From Pseudomonas cremoris (GTDB lineage: Bacteria; Pseudomonadota; Gammaproteobacteria; Pseudomonadales; Pseudomonadaceae): DNA of 64,000 bases. The notes below the pieces were generated by a model, which worked only from the letters and a program-made list of their open reading frames with translations, was not told where the DNA came from and did not search any database. The DNA lies in contig NZ_JAAXCY010000001.1 in the NCBI RefSeq assembly GCF_014230465.1, positions 558,001-622,000 of the forward strand, written 5' to 3'. The position numbers and the translations under genes were made by a program. Shown piece after piece: positions 46,582-56,267 of this stretch (positions are counted from its first letter, which is position 1; every line of letters starts with the position of its first letter).

Positions 46582-47172
46582 CTAAGTTTCAGTCTCGCCC
46601 GCAAATTTCTCACGTAATTTATCTAGAGCACGTTTGTAACGCATTTTTGTAGCACTCAAACCCATATGCATAATGTCAGCGATTTCCTGAAATTCCAGTT
46701 CTGCGACAAAACGTAGCACCAGAATTTCTCGGTCAATCGGGTTCACATGCACCAACCAGCGATCAAGTCCGCCCTTCTCCTCGGGTGCCGGCGTCTTCTC
46801 TTCCGACGCTTCCTCGAGGGGGTCCAGACTCAATGCGTCCATCAAGCGACGCTTTCGCCGTTCCTTCCGATACTGCGTGATGCACTCGTTGTACGTGATG
46901 CTATATAGCCATGTCTTGAACTTCGATTTGCCCTCGAAGTTCTTCAAGCCATACAGCACCTTGAGCATCACTTCCTGACAGACATCATCCGCATCTCTAT
47001 CGTTCCCTAAATACCTTGAACAAACGTTGAACAGAGTGCGTTGATATCTGCGCATCAATTCTTCGTACGCGCGTGTTACGTGAAACAGCTCCGTGTGCGA
47101 GCGCGCGACCAACTCCTCATCAGAGAGCTCACGGGGGTCATAGCGCGTGGACAGCGTTTGGGCTTTATTCAA
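46582..47172 (-). CDS. sigX: ECF sigma factor SigX
   Basis: 196 residues starting at a TTG (47172), the family start MNKAQTLSTRYDPRELSDEE. Region 2 contains LFNVCSRYLGNDRDADDVCQ and GKSKFKTWLYSITYNECITQ; region 4 contains PIDREILVLRFVAELEFQEI and MHMGLSATKMRYKRALDKLR. SigX controls oprF, envelope and fatty-acid genes and responds to membrane and cell-wall stress, together with the upstream cmpX. No anti-sigma factor gene is adjacent, as in P. aeruginosa. Confidence 0.95.
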   Translation of the reverse strand: MNKAQTLSTRYDPRELSDEELVARSHTELFHVTRAYEELMRRYQRTLFNVCSRYLGNDRDADDVCQEVMLKVLYGLKNFEGKSKFKTWLYSITYNECITQYRKERRKRRLMDALSLDPLEEASEEKTPAPEEKGGLDRWLVHVNPIDREILVLRFVAELEFQEIADIMHMGLSATKMRYKRALDKLREKFAGETET

Positions 47173-47260
47173 AACAAGTCGTGCCGACAGTCAGGTCAAT
47201 GTCCGCTACAGCCCGGTCAGCCGGGTTTGCGGCGGCGTACATTAGCAGGGTTTTGCCGGA

Positions 47261-48085
47261 TTAGCGGCTACTGACCTGCTGCTCCAGGAGAATCCGATTG
47301 GACAACGACACCAGGTCACCGTCATCAGTCAGCACCGTCGTCTTGACTGTGCCGATCTCCTCGATCTGCCCTTCGACCTCGCCCACACGCACCTGTTGCC
47401 CAACCTGATACAGCTCACGCACGTAGATTCCCGCAAGAATCTGGCCGGCAATTTCCCGGCTTCCCAACCCCATGGCCAGTGCAACGGCCAGACCAACGGT
47501 AATCAAAACGATCACAATCACGTGGTTGAGCAGGTCAGTCTTGACCTCCAACTGGCTGATCGCGACCGAAATACTGATGATAATGACCAGCCCCTGGGCA
47601 ATTCGCCCCAGCCCCGCAGCATAGTCCAGGCCCACGCCTTCTGCGGCGCCGCGCACCAGCCCATTGGCCAGTTGCGCCAGCAAAACACCTACCAGCAGTA
47701 CCAGCGCGCCGCCGAAAACCTTCGGCAAATACAGTGCCAGCATGTCGAGCGTAGCTGAAACTCGCTCAAGGCCAAGGGATTGCGCCGCAGAAACCAGAAA
47801 AATAAGTAAAACAAACCAGTAGACGATCTTGCCGATCAGCGTGGAGATCGGCACTTGCAGCCCCGCACGCCCCAGCAGCTTGGTCAGGCCAGTGCCTGCC
47901 ATCAAGCGATCGAGGCCCAGTTTCGCGAGCAATTTGGACAGCAGGGTGTCGAGCAGCTTGGCCACGACAAAGCCCAGCAACACCAGTACCAGGGCACCAA
48001 ACAGGTTGGGAATGAAGTTCGCCACCTTGGTCCACAATGCGGTCATCGCGGTGACCAGGCTCTGGGTCCAGAGATCAAGTTCCAT
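47261..48085 (-). CDS. cmpX: CmpX, small-conductance mechanosensitive-type membrane protein
   Basis: 274 residues from the ATG at 48085. An in-frame TTG two codons earlier would overlap crfX. Repeated pairs of hydrophobic helices (TM_helix repeats, e.g. FGALVLVLLGFVVAKLLDTL and FGGALVLLVGVLLAQLANGL) precede a MscS-like segment with LITVGLAVALAMGLGSREIA and a C-terminal beta domain (VGEVEGQIEEIGTVKTTVLT). In P. aeruginosa CmpX modulates SigX activity. Its stop lies 88 bases before the sigX start. Confidence 0.9.
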   Translation of the reverse strand: MELDLWTQSLVTAMTALWTKVANFIPNLFGALVLVLLGFVVAKLLDTLLSKLLAKLGLDRLMAGTGLTKLLGRAGLQVPISTLIGKIVYWFVLLIFLVSAAQSLGLERVSATLDMLALYLPKVFGGALVLLVGVLLAQLANGLVRGAAEGVGLDYAAGLGRIAQGLVIIISISVAISQLEVKTDLLNHVIVIVLITVGLAVALAMGLGSREIAGQILAGIYVRELYQVGQQVRVGEVEGQIEEIGTVKTTVLTDDGDLVSLSNRILLEQQVSSR

Positions 48086-48087
48086 AT

Positions 48088-48333
48088 TCAATCAGCCTTA
48101 TCAGCAGTGCGAGCAAGAGGTTTACGACGGGAAACCGGTGATACGTGGGCCGAACCGTTGTTCAGGGCCATCATCAACGCCGGCAGCCAGCGGCCGAGCA
48201 GACCGAACAGATCGCCCGCGCCTACCTGGCGGTTGGCGGTTTTCAACACGCGGCCCAGGCAGGCATCGTCATCCCGGTTGGACGGCGAAGCATTGAGCAT
48301 GTCACGCAAAGACTGTTCGAACGGATCGTGCAT
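48088..48333 (-). CDS. crfX: CrfX
   Basis: 81 residues from the ATG at 48333, with GAGAGG 6 bases upstream. Small hydrophilic protein with a central helix (LFGLLGRWLPALMMALNNG) and a basic C terminus. Identified by position (cmaX-crfX-cmpX-sigX-oprF) and by the start MHDPFEQSLRDMLNASPSNR. Function unknown. Stop and cmpX start are 2 bases apart, so the two are coupled. Confidence 0.85.
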   Translation of the reverse strand: MHDPFEQSLRDMLNASPSNRDDDACLGRVLKTANRQVGAGDLFGLLGRWLPALMMALNNGSAHVSPVSRRKPLARTADKAD

Positions 48334-48419
48334 ATAGACCTCTCGCAAGTGAGTTAAAAGACGAGGGTTAAATTCTTGGGGTCACATAGGACCCTTCCTA
48401 CGTTCAGGTCATATTCAGC

Positions 48420-49415
48420 TCAAACCCAGCGCAATCGTCGAAATAGCCACCATTGTCCGAGCGCGACGGCCACCATCATCAGGCAGGCAATCACGAAACC
48501 ATAGGGGCTGGCGGAGAACGGAATCCCCCCCACGTTTATACCCAGCAGGCCGGTCAGAAAGCTCATCGGCAGAAAGATCCCAGTGATGATTCCGAAGCGG
48601 TACATGGTGCGATTCATGCGCACGCTCAAACGCCGGTCTTCGGTCTCAAGCACAAGCCCCACGCGCTCCCGGGTCAATTCGAGCTCTTCCAGGTAGCGGG
48701 TCAGGCTGTTGTTCAATTCGTTCCAATAATCGGCATCGTCGTCGCAAAACCACGGCAATTTGATCCGTGTGAGCTGGGCAAAAATATCCCGTTGTGGCGC
48801 GAGGAATCGCTTGAGCCCGGCTGCCCTGCGACGGATTTGCAGGACACTGCCATGCTCCGGGGTATACCGTTCGTCGGCGTCGAGTTTTTCTTCCTCGCCG
48901 TCGACGATTTCAGACAGGTCACTGACCAGATCCTGCACTTTATTGGTCAGGTACTGCGCCATATAAAGGATGAGTTCTGACGCAGTTTTGGGGCCCTTGC
49001 CATCCGCCAACTGCACCAGCAGCTCATCGGTGGCACGCAGCGGGCGCAAACGCAGGGAGATCACACGGTTGGCTGCAGCGAAGATGCGCACCGAGACCAT
49101 GTCTTCCGGCTCCGCACCCGGATTGAGATTGACCCCGCGCAGAAACAGCAGCAGCTCAGAATCCGGCAATGGCAACAGCCGTGGGCGCGTGTTCTCTTCC
49201 AGCAGCAGGTCACACGCGAATTCGCTCAAACCGCTGGATTTACGCAGCCAGGTCTGGGTTTGCGGGTGGCTGCGATCCCAATGCAGCCACAGGCTTTCCT
49301 GGGGCTGCAATTGCAAATCGTCGAGCTCAGTCCGGGCAATCGAACGCGCGCCGCCTTTACCGTCCAGCACCAGGGCGTGCACCAGCCCCCACTGCGCGTT
49401 TTCTTCCTCGAACAT
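48420..49415 (-). CDS. cmaX: CmaX, CorA/ZntB-like divalent cation transporter
   Basis: 331 residues from the ATG at 49415 (AGGGG upstream); a GTG two codons earlier is possible. A long cytoplasmic N-terminal domain is followed by the stalk helix and two C-terminal transmembrane helices. Between them sits GINVGG, the ZntB-type version of the CorA GMN loop. In this family that suggests zinc or another divalent ion rather than magnesium. First gene of the cmaX-crfX-cmpX-sigX-oprF block. Confidence 0.92.
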   Translation of the reverse strand: MFEEENAQWGLVHALVLDGKGGARSIARTELDDLQLQPQESLWLHWDRSHPQTQTWLRKSSGLSEFACDLLLEENTRPRLLPLPDSELLLFLRGVNLNPGAEPEDMVSVRIFAAANRVISLRLRPLRATDELLVQLADGKGPKTASELILYMAQYLTNKVQDLVSDLSEIVDGEEEKLDADERYTPEHGSVLQIRRRAAGLKRFLAPQRDIFAQLTRIKLPWFCDDDADYWNELNNSLTRYLEELELTRERVGLVLETEDRRLSVRMNRTMYRFGIITGIFLPMSFLTGLLGINVGGIPFSASPYGFVIACLMMVAVALGQWWLFRRLRWV

Positions 49416-49440
49416 CCTCACCCCTGTCGGTTATTGCGGT

Positions 49441-49932
49441 TTATTCAGGCATTTTCAGCGGGCTGGGTGACACGATCACACCGTTATTGTCGGCGTAGAT
49501 GTATTCTCCCGGGCGGAACGTCACGCCTGCAAACGTCACTACGACGTTGAGGTCGCCGATGCCGCGCTTGTCGGTCTTCATGGGATGGCTGGCCAGGGCC
49601 TGCACACCAAGATCGGTCTGGGCGATGACGTCGACGTCACGAATGCACCCGTAGATCACCAACCCTTCCCAGCCGTTTTTCGCGGCTTTTTCGGCGATCA
49701 TGTCGCCAAGCAGCGCGCGGCGCAGCGAACCACCACCGTCGACCACCAGCACCTTGCCGGCGCCCGGCTGGTCGGCTTGTTCCTTGACCAGCGAGTTATC
49801 CTCGAAGCACTTGATGGTGACAATCTCACCGCCAAAGGAGTCTCGGCCACCAAAGTTACTGAACATCGGCTCGACCACCTGTACCAGTTCCGGGTAGGCG
49901 TCGCAGAGGTCGGGGGTCACGTAATGGTTCAT
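49441..49932 (-). CDS. rraA: RraA-family protein (putative 4-hydroxy-4-methyl-2-oxoglutarate aldolase/RNase E regulator type)
   Basis: 163 residues from the ATG at 49932, with AAGGAA upstream. The fold is shared by RNase E inhibitor RraA and by HMG/CHA aldolases: [20 protein letters not shown], the core [20 protein letters not shown] and [10 protein letters not shown]. The GD-x20-R-D pattern (GDM ... RDVD) required for aldolase activity is present, so both activities are possible. It lies immediately before cmaX, as in P. aeruginosa. Confidence 0.9.
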   Translation of the reverse strand: MNHYVTPDLCDAYPELVQVVEPMFSNFGGRDSFGGEIVTIKCFEDNSLVKEQADQPGAGKVLVVDGGGSLRRALLGDMIAEKAAKNGWEGLVIYGCIRDVDVIAQTDLGVQALASHPMKTDKRGIGDLNVVVTFAGVTFRPGEYIYADNNGVIVSPSPLKMPE

Positions 49933-50119
49933 CGAAAAATTCCTTTCTGTCAAAGAAGTGTCTTTCAAGGAAGTACCGGTCGAAGCAGGTAGGGAACATC
50001 CCACTCGCTTCGCCGCAACGCAATAGTCACTGCGCGACTGAATATGACCAGAAGCGATCAGCGCGTCATATCTTAGCCGCAACCTGCTACAAGCGAAACG
50101 CCCTTGGCAGAGCGCTTCA

Positions 50120-51103
50120 TCAATCCACCGCCAATGCGGGCGCTTCGAAAAACGGTGCAAGCGGATCTCTCAACCAGCGTTCCACCAACGGCCACACTTC
50201 GGCCTGTGCAGGCTTGCTGACCAACATCTCTACGTGCCCGAAATCCCCGGTAAAACCCTGCTGACGCCCCAGGCATAAGTACTGGCGATGTTCCGACCCC
50301 ACTTGTTCGAACAACTTGCGACACGCCCAGTCTGGGTCTTGACGATCCCCCGCGGCGCTCACCGCCAGCAACGGCACATCGACTTCAGCCAAGCCCTTCC
50401 ACCAATCATTCTTGCCTTCGCCAAACCGGCCAAACAGACCATTCCAACGCATGGCTTCGATCATCACGCCTGCCGGTTCGTCCTCTGGGCCACGCTTGAG
50501 GCGCGAGCCGGACACCTCGCCGAAGCGTTTCAATAGCAAGCGCCCCGTCCACTCAACCGGCGGCAGTTTCAGCGGCCAGTGAGTGCGGCTGACCTGACAG
50601 CCAAACAGCGCCACCGAAGCCACTGCTGGCGCGCCCAGGTGTTGCCCGCCAAGGGCCGCAGCCAAGCTGGTGCCACCCAGGGAGTGACCGATCCAGTGGG
50701 GAATCTGCCCACTTTGCTCGCGCACAAACGCACCAATCGCCGGCAAATCGTAGCGTGCATAGTCGGCGACGCGGTTGCGCGCGTAGTTCTGGTTACGCTT
50801 GGACAGGCCGTGACCGCGCATTTCAGGGATCCACACATCGAACCCTTGGCGCGCCAGATAAGCACCGAGACCGATGCCCTTGGGTGAGTACCAGAAACGC
50901 CGATTGGAAAAACTGCCATGCAACAAGATAACCGGGATGCCCCGGTTTTCCGGGACATCCGCCAGGCCCAAACGGGTAACCGCGAGCTCAACGGTGCCGT
51001 CGGGACTGTTACCGGGCTTGAGGCGGTACACATCTTCACTCAGGTCGCCACGACGTTCAGCGCTGATCAGGGCGACGGGAAACAGGTTGCTGCTGCTTTG
51101 CAT
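50120..51103 (-). CDS. Alpha/beta-fold hydrolase (probable esterase)
   Basis: 327 residues from the ATG at 51103, with AAGAG upstream. Oxyanion-hole block [14 protein letters not shown], then the nucleophile elbow [17 protein letters not shown] (serine near residue 138), an acid in [13 protein letters not shown] and a late histidine in [10 protein letters not shown] complete a plausible triad. No signal peptide. It lies between ppsA and rraA as in P. aeruginosa, where it is annotated esterase/lipase. Substrate unknown. Confidence 0.88.
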   Translation of the reverse strand: MQSSSNLFPVALISAERRGDLSEDVYRLKPGNSPDGTVELAVTRLGLADVPENRGIPVILLHGSFSNRRFWYSPKGIGLGAYLARQGFDVWIPEMRGHGLSKRNQNYARNRVADYARYDLPAIGAFVREQSGQIPHWIGHSLGGTSLAAALGGQHLGAPAVASVALFGCQVSRTHWPLKLPPVEWTGRLLLKRFGEVSGSRLKRGPEDEPAGVMIEAMRWNGLFGRFGEGKNDWWKGLAEVDVPLLAVSAAGDRQDPDWACRKLFEQVGSEHRQYLCLGRQQGFTGDFGHVEMLVSKPAQAEVWPLVERWLRDPLAPFFEAPALAVD

Positions 51104-51162
51104 AATGCTCTTGCACAAAAAAGGGCGACGTCCGCAAGGATTCCGCCCTGTACAGATAAGAA

Positions 51163-51194
51163 TGCCGGCCACCCTCGACGAGTGGCCGGCACTT
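51163..51194 (-). terminator. Terminator-like hairpin after ppsA
   Basis: Ten-base stem TGCCGGCCAC / GTGGCCGGCA 17 bases beyond the ppsA stop. On the reverse strand it is followed by ATTCTTATCT, a weak T tract. Confidence 0.7.
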
Positions 51195-51208
51195 TTGACG
51201 TAGCGACC

Positions 51209-53584
51209 TTAGGCGGACGCTTGGCCTTCCGCCAGGAAGAACCAGGTTTCCAGCACGGAGTCCGGGTTCAACGAGACGCTTTCGATGCCCTGTTCCATCA
51301 GCCATTTGGCCAGGTCAGGGTGGTCGGAAGGGCCTTGGCCGCAGATACCGATGTACTTGCCGGCTTTATTACAGGCCTGGATAGCGTTGGCCAGCAGCTT
51401 CTTGACCGCAGGGTTACGCTCGTCGAACAGGTGCGCGATGATCCCGGAGTCACGGTCCAGGCCCAGGGTCAGCTGGGTCAGGTCGTTGGAACCGATGGAG
51501 AAACCGTCGAAGAATTCCAGGAACTCCTCGGCCAGGATGGCGTTGGACGGCAGCTCGCACATCATGATCACGCGCAGGCCGTTTTCGCCACGGGACAGGC
51601 CGTTCTCAGCCAGCAGATCGATGACCTGGCTCGCTTCGCCCAAGGTACGCACGAACGGCACCATGATCTCGACGTTATCCAGGCCCATCTCGTTGCGCAC
51701 GCGCTTGAGGGCACGGCATTCGAGTTCGAAGCAGTCACGGAACGCTTCGCTGATGTAACGCGAGGCGCCACGGAAGCCCAGCATCGGGTTTTCTTCTTCC
51801 GGCTCGTAGAGCTTGCCGCCGATCAGGTTGGCGTATTCGTTGGACTTGAAGTCCGACAGACGCACGATGACCTTTTTCGGGTAGAACGCCGCCGCCAGGG
51901 TGCTGATGCCTTCCACCAGCTTCTCGACGTAGAAGCCCACCGGGTCGTTGTAACCGGCGATGCGCTTGTCGACGCTTTCCTTGATGTCCAGCGGCAGGCC
52001 GTCGTAGTTCAACAGGGCCTTGGGGTGCACGCCGATCATGCGGTTGATGATGAACTCCAGGCGGGCCAGGCCCACACCGGCGTTCGGCAACTGCGCGAAG
52101 TCGAAGGCACGGTCCGGGTTGCCGACGTTCATCATGATCTTGAACGGCAGGTCGGGCATGGCATCGATGGAGTTTTGCTTGATATCGAAGCCCAGCTCGC
52201 CTTCGAAGATAAAGCCGGTATCGCCCTCGGCACAGGAAACGGTCACGCCCTGGCCATCTTTGAGCAGTTGAGTCGCGTTGCCGCAGCCCACGACCGCAGG
52301 AATACCCAGCTCACGAGCGATGATCGCCGCGTGGCAAGTACGCCCGCCACGGTTGGTGACGATGGCGCTGGCGCGCTTCATTACCGGTTCCCAGTCCGGG
52401 TCGGTCATGTCGGAAACCAGTACGTCACCTGGCTGGACTTTGTCCATTTCGGACACGTCCTTGATGATCCGCACCTTGCCGGCGCCGATGCGCTGGCCAA
52501 TGGCACGGCCTTCCACCAACACAGTGCCGGTTTCTTTCAGCAGGTAGCGTTCCATGACGTTGGCCGAAGTACGGCTCTTCACGGTTTCCGGACGGGCCTG
52601 CACGATGTACAGCTTGCCGTCGTCACCGTCCTTGGCCCACTCGATGTCCATCGGGCACTTGTAGTGCTTTTCGATGATCATCGCTTGCTTGGCCAGCTCG
52701 CTGACTTCAGCGTCGGTCAGGCAGAAACGCGCGCGCTCGGCCTTGTCGACTTCAACGGTTTTAACCGAGCGACCAGCCTTGGCTTCGTCGCCGTAGATCA
52801 TCTTGATGGCCTTGCTGCCCAGGTTGCGGCGCAGGATGGCCGGGCGACCCGCTTCGAGGGTGCCCTTGTGTACGTAGAATTCGTCCGGGTTTACCGCGCC
52901 TTGTACGACGGTTTCGCCCAGGCCGTAGGCACCGGTGATGAACACCACGTCACGGAAACCGGATTCGGTGTCCAGGGTGAACATCACGCCGGCAGTACCG
53001 GTTTCCGAACGCACCATGCGCTGCACGCCGGCAGACAGGGCTACCAGCTTGTGGTCGAAACCTTGGTGTACGCGGTAGGAAATAGCGCGGTCGTTGAACA
53101 GCGAGGCGAACACTTCCTTGGCCGCGCGGATCACGTTTTCCACGCCGCGGATGTTCAGGAAGGTCTCTTGTTGACCGGCGAAGGAGGCGTCCGGCAAGTC
53201 TTCGGCGGTAGCCGAGGAGCGCACGGCAACGGCCACATCCGGGTTGCCGGCAGACAATTCAGCAAAGGCGGTACGAATTTCTTCGTTGAGCTTCTCGGGG
53301 AACTCGGCTTCCATGATCCACTGGCGGATCTGGGCGCCAGTCTTGGCCAGGGCGTTGACGTCGTCGACGTCCAGGGCATCCAGCGCGGCGTGGATCTGAG
53401 CGTTGAGGCCGCTCAGTTCGAGGAAATCGCGGTAAGCCTGGGCCGTGGTGGCGAAACCACCCGGCACCGAGACACCAGCGCCTGCAAGATTACTGATCAT
53501 CTCGCCGAGGGATGCGTTCTTGCCCCCTACGTGCTCTACATCATGGACGCCGAGCTTATCGAGGGAAACTACGTACTCTACCAA
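51209..53584 (-). CDS. ppsA: Phosphoenolpyruvate synthase
   Basis: Converts pyruvate and ATP to phosphoenolpyruvate, AMP and phosphate; gluconeogenesis. 791 residues from a TTG at 53584 (GGAGAGA upstream), the start used throughout the genus. The ATP-grasp N-terminal domain has [14 protein letters not shown] and [20 protein letters not shown]. The swivelling domain with the phosphohistidine is in [20 protein letters not shown]. The C-terminal PEP-binding barrel ends in [20 protein letters not shown]. Divergent from ppsR, which encodes its regulatory kinase/pyrophosphorylase. Confidence 0.97.
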   Translation of the reverse strand: MVEYVVSLDKLGVHDVEHVGGKNASLGEMISNLAGAGVSVPGGFATTAQAYRDFLELSGLNAQIHAALDALDVDDVNALAKTGAQIRQWIMEAEFPEKLNEEIRTAFAELSAGNPDVAVAVRSSATAEDLPDASFAGQQETFLNIRGVENVIRAAKEVFASLFNDRAISYRVHQGFDHKLVALSAGVQRMVRSETGTAGVMFTLDTESGFRDVVFITGAYGLGETVVQGAVNPDEFYVHKGTLEAGRPAILRRNLGSKAIKMIYGDEAKAGRSVKTVEVDKAERARFCLTDAEVSELAKQAMIIEKHYKCPMDIEWAKDGDDGKLYIVQARPETVKSRTSANVMERYLLKETGTVLVEGRAIGQRIGAGKVRIIKDVSEMDKVQPGDVLVSDMTDPDWEPVMKRASAIVTNRGGRTCHAAIIARELGIPAVVGCGNATQLLKDGQGVTVSCAEGDTGFIFEGELGFDIKQNSIDAMPDLPFKIMMNVGNPDRAFDFAQLPNAGVGLARLEFIINRMIGVHPKALLNYDGLPLDIKESVDKRIAGYNDPVGFYVEKLVEGISTLAAAFYPKKVIVRLSDFKSNEYANLIGGKLYEPEEENPMLGFRGASRYISEAFRDCFELECRALKRVRNEMGLDNVEIMVPFVRTLGEASQVIDLLAENGLSRGENGLRVIMMCELPSNAILAEEFLEFFDGFSIGSNDLTQLTLGLDRDSGIIAHLFDERNPAVKKLLANAIQACNKAGKYIGICGQGPSDHPDLAKWLMEQGIESVSLNPDSVLETWFFLAEGQASA

Positions 53585-53762
53585 GGTGATCTCTCCACTA
53601 ACTGTGTTGGAAAAGCTCAGGACGCCGGTTGCTCAGTAGGAGCGCTTACCGGCGTTTGTGGCCTGGACCTGGAAAATAAGTGAGAATGCGGCCCACTGCG
53701 GGACGGCAAAATCGCGCCTATCATATCCAAGATTCGTCATCAGCTTAAGGCCCAGGGCTCAA

Positions 53763-54581
53763 ATGAAACGATCTGCTTTCTTTATCTCCGACGGCACCGG
53801 CATCACAGCCGAAACATTGGGTCAAAGCCTGCTCGCGCAGTTCGAAAACATTACCTTCGCCAAATTCACGCGGCCCTATATCGACAGCGTGGATAAAGCG
53901 CGGGCCATGGTACAACAAATCAATCTGGCGGCTGAAAAAGACGGTTTTCGGCCGATCATTTTCGACACCATCGTCAATCAAGACATCCGTGAGATCCTCG
54001 CAACCTCCAATGGTTTCATGATCGACATCTTCTCCACGTTCCTTGCGCCACTGGAGCAAGAGCTGAGTGAACACTCCTCATACTCCGTAGGAAAGTCCCA
54101 CTCCATTGGCCACAACTCCAACTATATGGAGCGAATCGAGGCGGTGAACTTCGCCCTCGACAACGACGACGGCGCCCGCACCCACTACTACGACAAGGCC
54201 GATCTGATCCTGGTGGGTGTGTCCCGCTGCGGCAAGACGCCGACTTGTCTGTACATGGCCATGCAATTCGGCATCCGCGCGGCGAACTACCCGCTGACCG
54301 AAGACGACATGGAGCACCTGACATTGCCCGCTGCCCTGCGCGCCCATTCCCACAAGCTATTCGGCCTGACCATCGACCCGGACCGGCTGACGGCGATCCG
54401 CAATGAGCGCAAGCCTAATAGTCGCTACTCCAGCTATGCCCAGTGCGAGTTCGAAGTGCGCGAAGTAGAAAATCTGTTCCGTCGCGAGAATATTGCGCAC
54501 ATCAATTCCACGCATTTTTCGGTGGAAGAGATTTCGGCGAAGATTTTGGTGGAGAAAGGGGTTGAGCGTAGGTTCAAGTAA
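53763..54581 (+). CDS. ppsR: PEP synthase regulatory kinase/pyrophosphorylase PpsR
   Basis: 272 residues from the ATG at 53763 ([20 protein letters not shown]), the family start. Bifunctional DUF299 enzyme that inactivates PEP synthase by ADP-dependent phosphorylation of a threonine next to the catalytic histidine and reverses this by phosphorolysis. P-loop [10 protein letters not shown] lies near residues 152-161. Divergent from ppsA with a shared promoter gap of 178 bases. Confidence 0.95.
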   Translation: MKRSAFFISDGTGITAETLGQSLLAQFENITFAKFTRPYIDSVDKARAMVQQINLAAEKDGFRPIIFDTIVNQDIREILATSNGFMIDIFSTFLAPLEQELSEHSSYSVGKSHSIGHNSNYMERIEAVNFALDNDDGARTHYYDKADLILVGVSRCGKTPTCLYMAMQFGIRAANYPLTEDDMEHLTLPAALRAHSHKLFGLTIDPDRLTAIRNERKPNSRYSSYAQCEFEVREVENLFRRENIAHINSTHFSVEEISAKILVEKGVERRFK

Positions 54582-54609
54582 GGCTGATTGCCCGACAGCG
54601 CCGCAGTCC

Positions 54610-54718
54610 AATGTGGGAGCGGGCTTGCTCGCGAATGCGGTGTGCCAGTCAATAGATTCGTTGGCTGATACACCGCATTCGCGAGCAAGTCGAATCGTCG
54701 CACCGCCGCTCCCACATT
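54610..54718. repeat. REPIN, GTGGGAGCGGGCTTGCTCGCGA family, right arm with 16-base insert
   Basis: Left unit is the standard ATGTGGGAGCGGGCTTGCTC. The right unit reads GCGAGCAAG, then a 16-base segment (54690-54705, TCGAATCGTCGCACCG), then CCGCTCCCACAT. The inner arms ATGCGGTGTGCCAGTCAA and the mirror TGATACACCGCAT also pair. Confidence 0.9.
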
Positions 54719-54739
54719 TGGTTCAGTGTATATCCCCGC

Positions 54740-56164
54740 CTACAGATGAAACCTGCCCCCACCCTGCCCCAGCGCAGTGGCCAACGCATCAAACCCCGCC
54801 CGCAACAGCAGATCATCTCCCGACGTATTGCAGATGCTCGCCCGAATAAACTGCGGCACCGCCGTCTGCCCCACGGCAAACGCCTCGGCAGTGGCGATCA
54901 GGTAATTATTCTGCTTGAGCTCTGCCTCGATTTCCGACGCGCGCCACGGCTCCGGCACTTCAATCCAGAAGTGCGGGCTATTGAGATGGGTGCGGTATTC
55001 CAGGCCGGCCAACAGGTCGCGCACCAGCGCCTTGCGCCGGCTGATCTCGTTGATCTGCTGGCGCAGCAGGTACTCCGCCGTGCCGTTTTCGATCCATTGT
55101 GTGGCCAGTTCCAAGGTCACCGGGGTGGCCATCCAGCACGTCGAGCGCAGCGCCGCCGAGATGCGGCTGACCAACGCCGGCGGCGCATGTACGTAACCCA
55201 CGCGCAACCCGGCTGACACCGCCTTGCTCAAGCTGCTGATCAAAATCGTACGCTCGGGCGCGAAATAACTGAGCGGTGGCGGTCGGTCTTCTACCAATAC
55301 ACCGTGGGCCTCGTCTTCAAGGATCAGCAGGTTGTGTTCACGGCACACCCTGACCAGCGCTTCTCGACGCGCGACGGATAACACCGCCGTGGTCGGGTTT
55401 TGAATAGTCGGCGTGCAGTACAACGCTGAAACCCGATGACTGCGACAGACTTCATCCAGCGCACTCGGCAGCACGCCTTCTTCATCCATCGCCAGGCCGA
55501 TCAGTCGTATGCCGAGCATGCGCGCGGCAGTGATGAGGCCGGGATAGGTCAATTGCTCGGTGACCACCGTGTCGCCGGCCCGCAGCAACGCCATCATCGC
55601 GCAGAGCAAGCCGTGCTGGCCGCCATTGACGCAGATGACCTGTTCGGGAATCGGATGGAAATCGCGCTGCACCAGCCACTGCGCGCCCGCCTCGCGGTAA
55701 CGCGGCAGACCCGCGTCCGGGGTGTAGGCGCTGATGTCCTGGAGGAACTTGGCATTGGTCGACAGGGTTTGGAAACTCTGGGCGAGGAACGTCGTTTCCT
55801 GCCCGGGGATATGCATGTTGCGGCTCATGTCGAAGTACTGGCGCGGCTCTTCGCTGAAGTTGCGAAAGCCTTCATCGCGCTGGCGCTCCATCCCACGCTT
55901 GCGGACGAACGTGCCGTCGCCCACACGCGCCACTACCAACCCCAGGCGTTCCAACTCGCCGTAGGCCCGGCTGATGGTGCCGATCGTGACGCCAAGATTG
56001 TCGGAAAGCACCCGATGGGGTGGCAGTTTTCTTCCCGGTTCAATCAAGCCTTCGAGGATGCCCCGTTCCATGACATCGGACAGGCGCTTGTACTTCACGC
56101 CCTGCCCGTTGGACAACCCCTCACGCATAATTGACACCATGTCAATATTTGTTTTGACAGCCAT
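54740..56164 (-). CDS. MocR-type GntR regulator with aminotransferase domain
   Basis: 474 residues. N-terminal GntR winged helix (YKRLSDVMERGILEGLIEPG, GVTIGTISRAYGELERLGLV, about 25-90) fused to a class I aminotransferase fold. The PLP lysine is K314 in SSLSKAVSAGLRVG, and the PLP ring aspartate region is ILEDEAHGVL. MocR proteins sense amino acids or PLP adducts. It is divergent from the five-gene sulfur operon starting at 56268, with a 103-base gap containing an imperfect inverted repeat, so it most likely controls that operon. Confidence 0.92.
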   Translation of the reverse strand: MAVKTNIDMVSIMREGLSNGQGVKYKRLSDVMERGILEGLIEPGRKLPPHRVLSDNLGVTIGTISRAYGELERLGLVVARVGDGTFVRKRGMERQRDEGFRNFSEEPRQYFDMSRNMHIPGQETTFLAQSFQTLSTNAKFLQDISAYTPDAGLPRYREAGAQWLVQRDFHPIPEQVICVNGGQHGLLCAMMALLRAGDTVVTEQLTYPGLITAARMLGIRLIGLAMDEEGVLPSALDEVCRSHRVSALYCTPTIQNPTTAVLSVARREALVRVCREHNLLILEDEAHGVLVEDRPPPLSYFAPERTILISSLSKAVSAGLRVGYVHAPPALVSRISAALRSTCWMATPVTLELATQWIENGTAEYLLRQQINEISRRKALVRDLLAGLEYRTHLNSPHFWIEVPEPWRASEIEAELKQNNYLIATAEAFAVGQTAVPQFIRASICNTSGDDLLLRAGFDALATALGQGGGRFHL

Positions 56165-56201
56165 CTTTCGCCCTAATAGTGTGCTTTTACGGGTTCAATC
56201 G

Positions 56202-56248
56202 CCGAATTTTACAACTCATTACAAGCTCAATATAGAGTTCAATTTCGG
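56202..56248. promoter_or_regulatory. Imperfect inverted repeat in the mocR/operon gap
   Basis: CCGAATTTTACAACTC (56202-56217) and GAGTTCAATTTCGG (56235-56248) are near-mirror images: CCGAA, T-rich, CAACTC against GAGTTC, AATTT, CGG. Such long, spaced repeats are usual for MocR dimers. It also lies close to the start of the DMT gene. Confidence 0.45.
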
Positions 56249-56267
56249 CTCAGGGAAGCAATAAACG

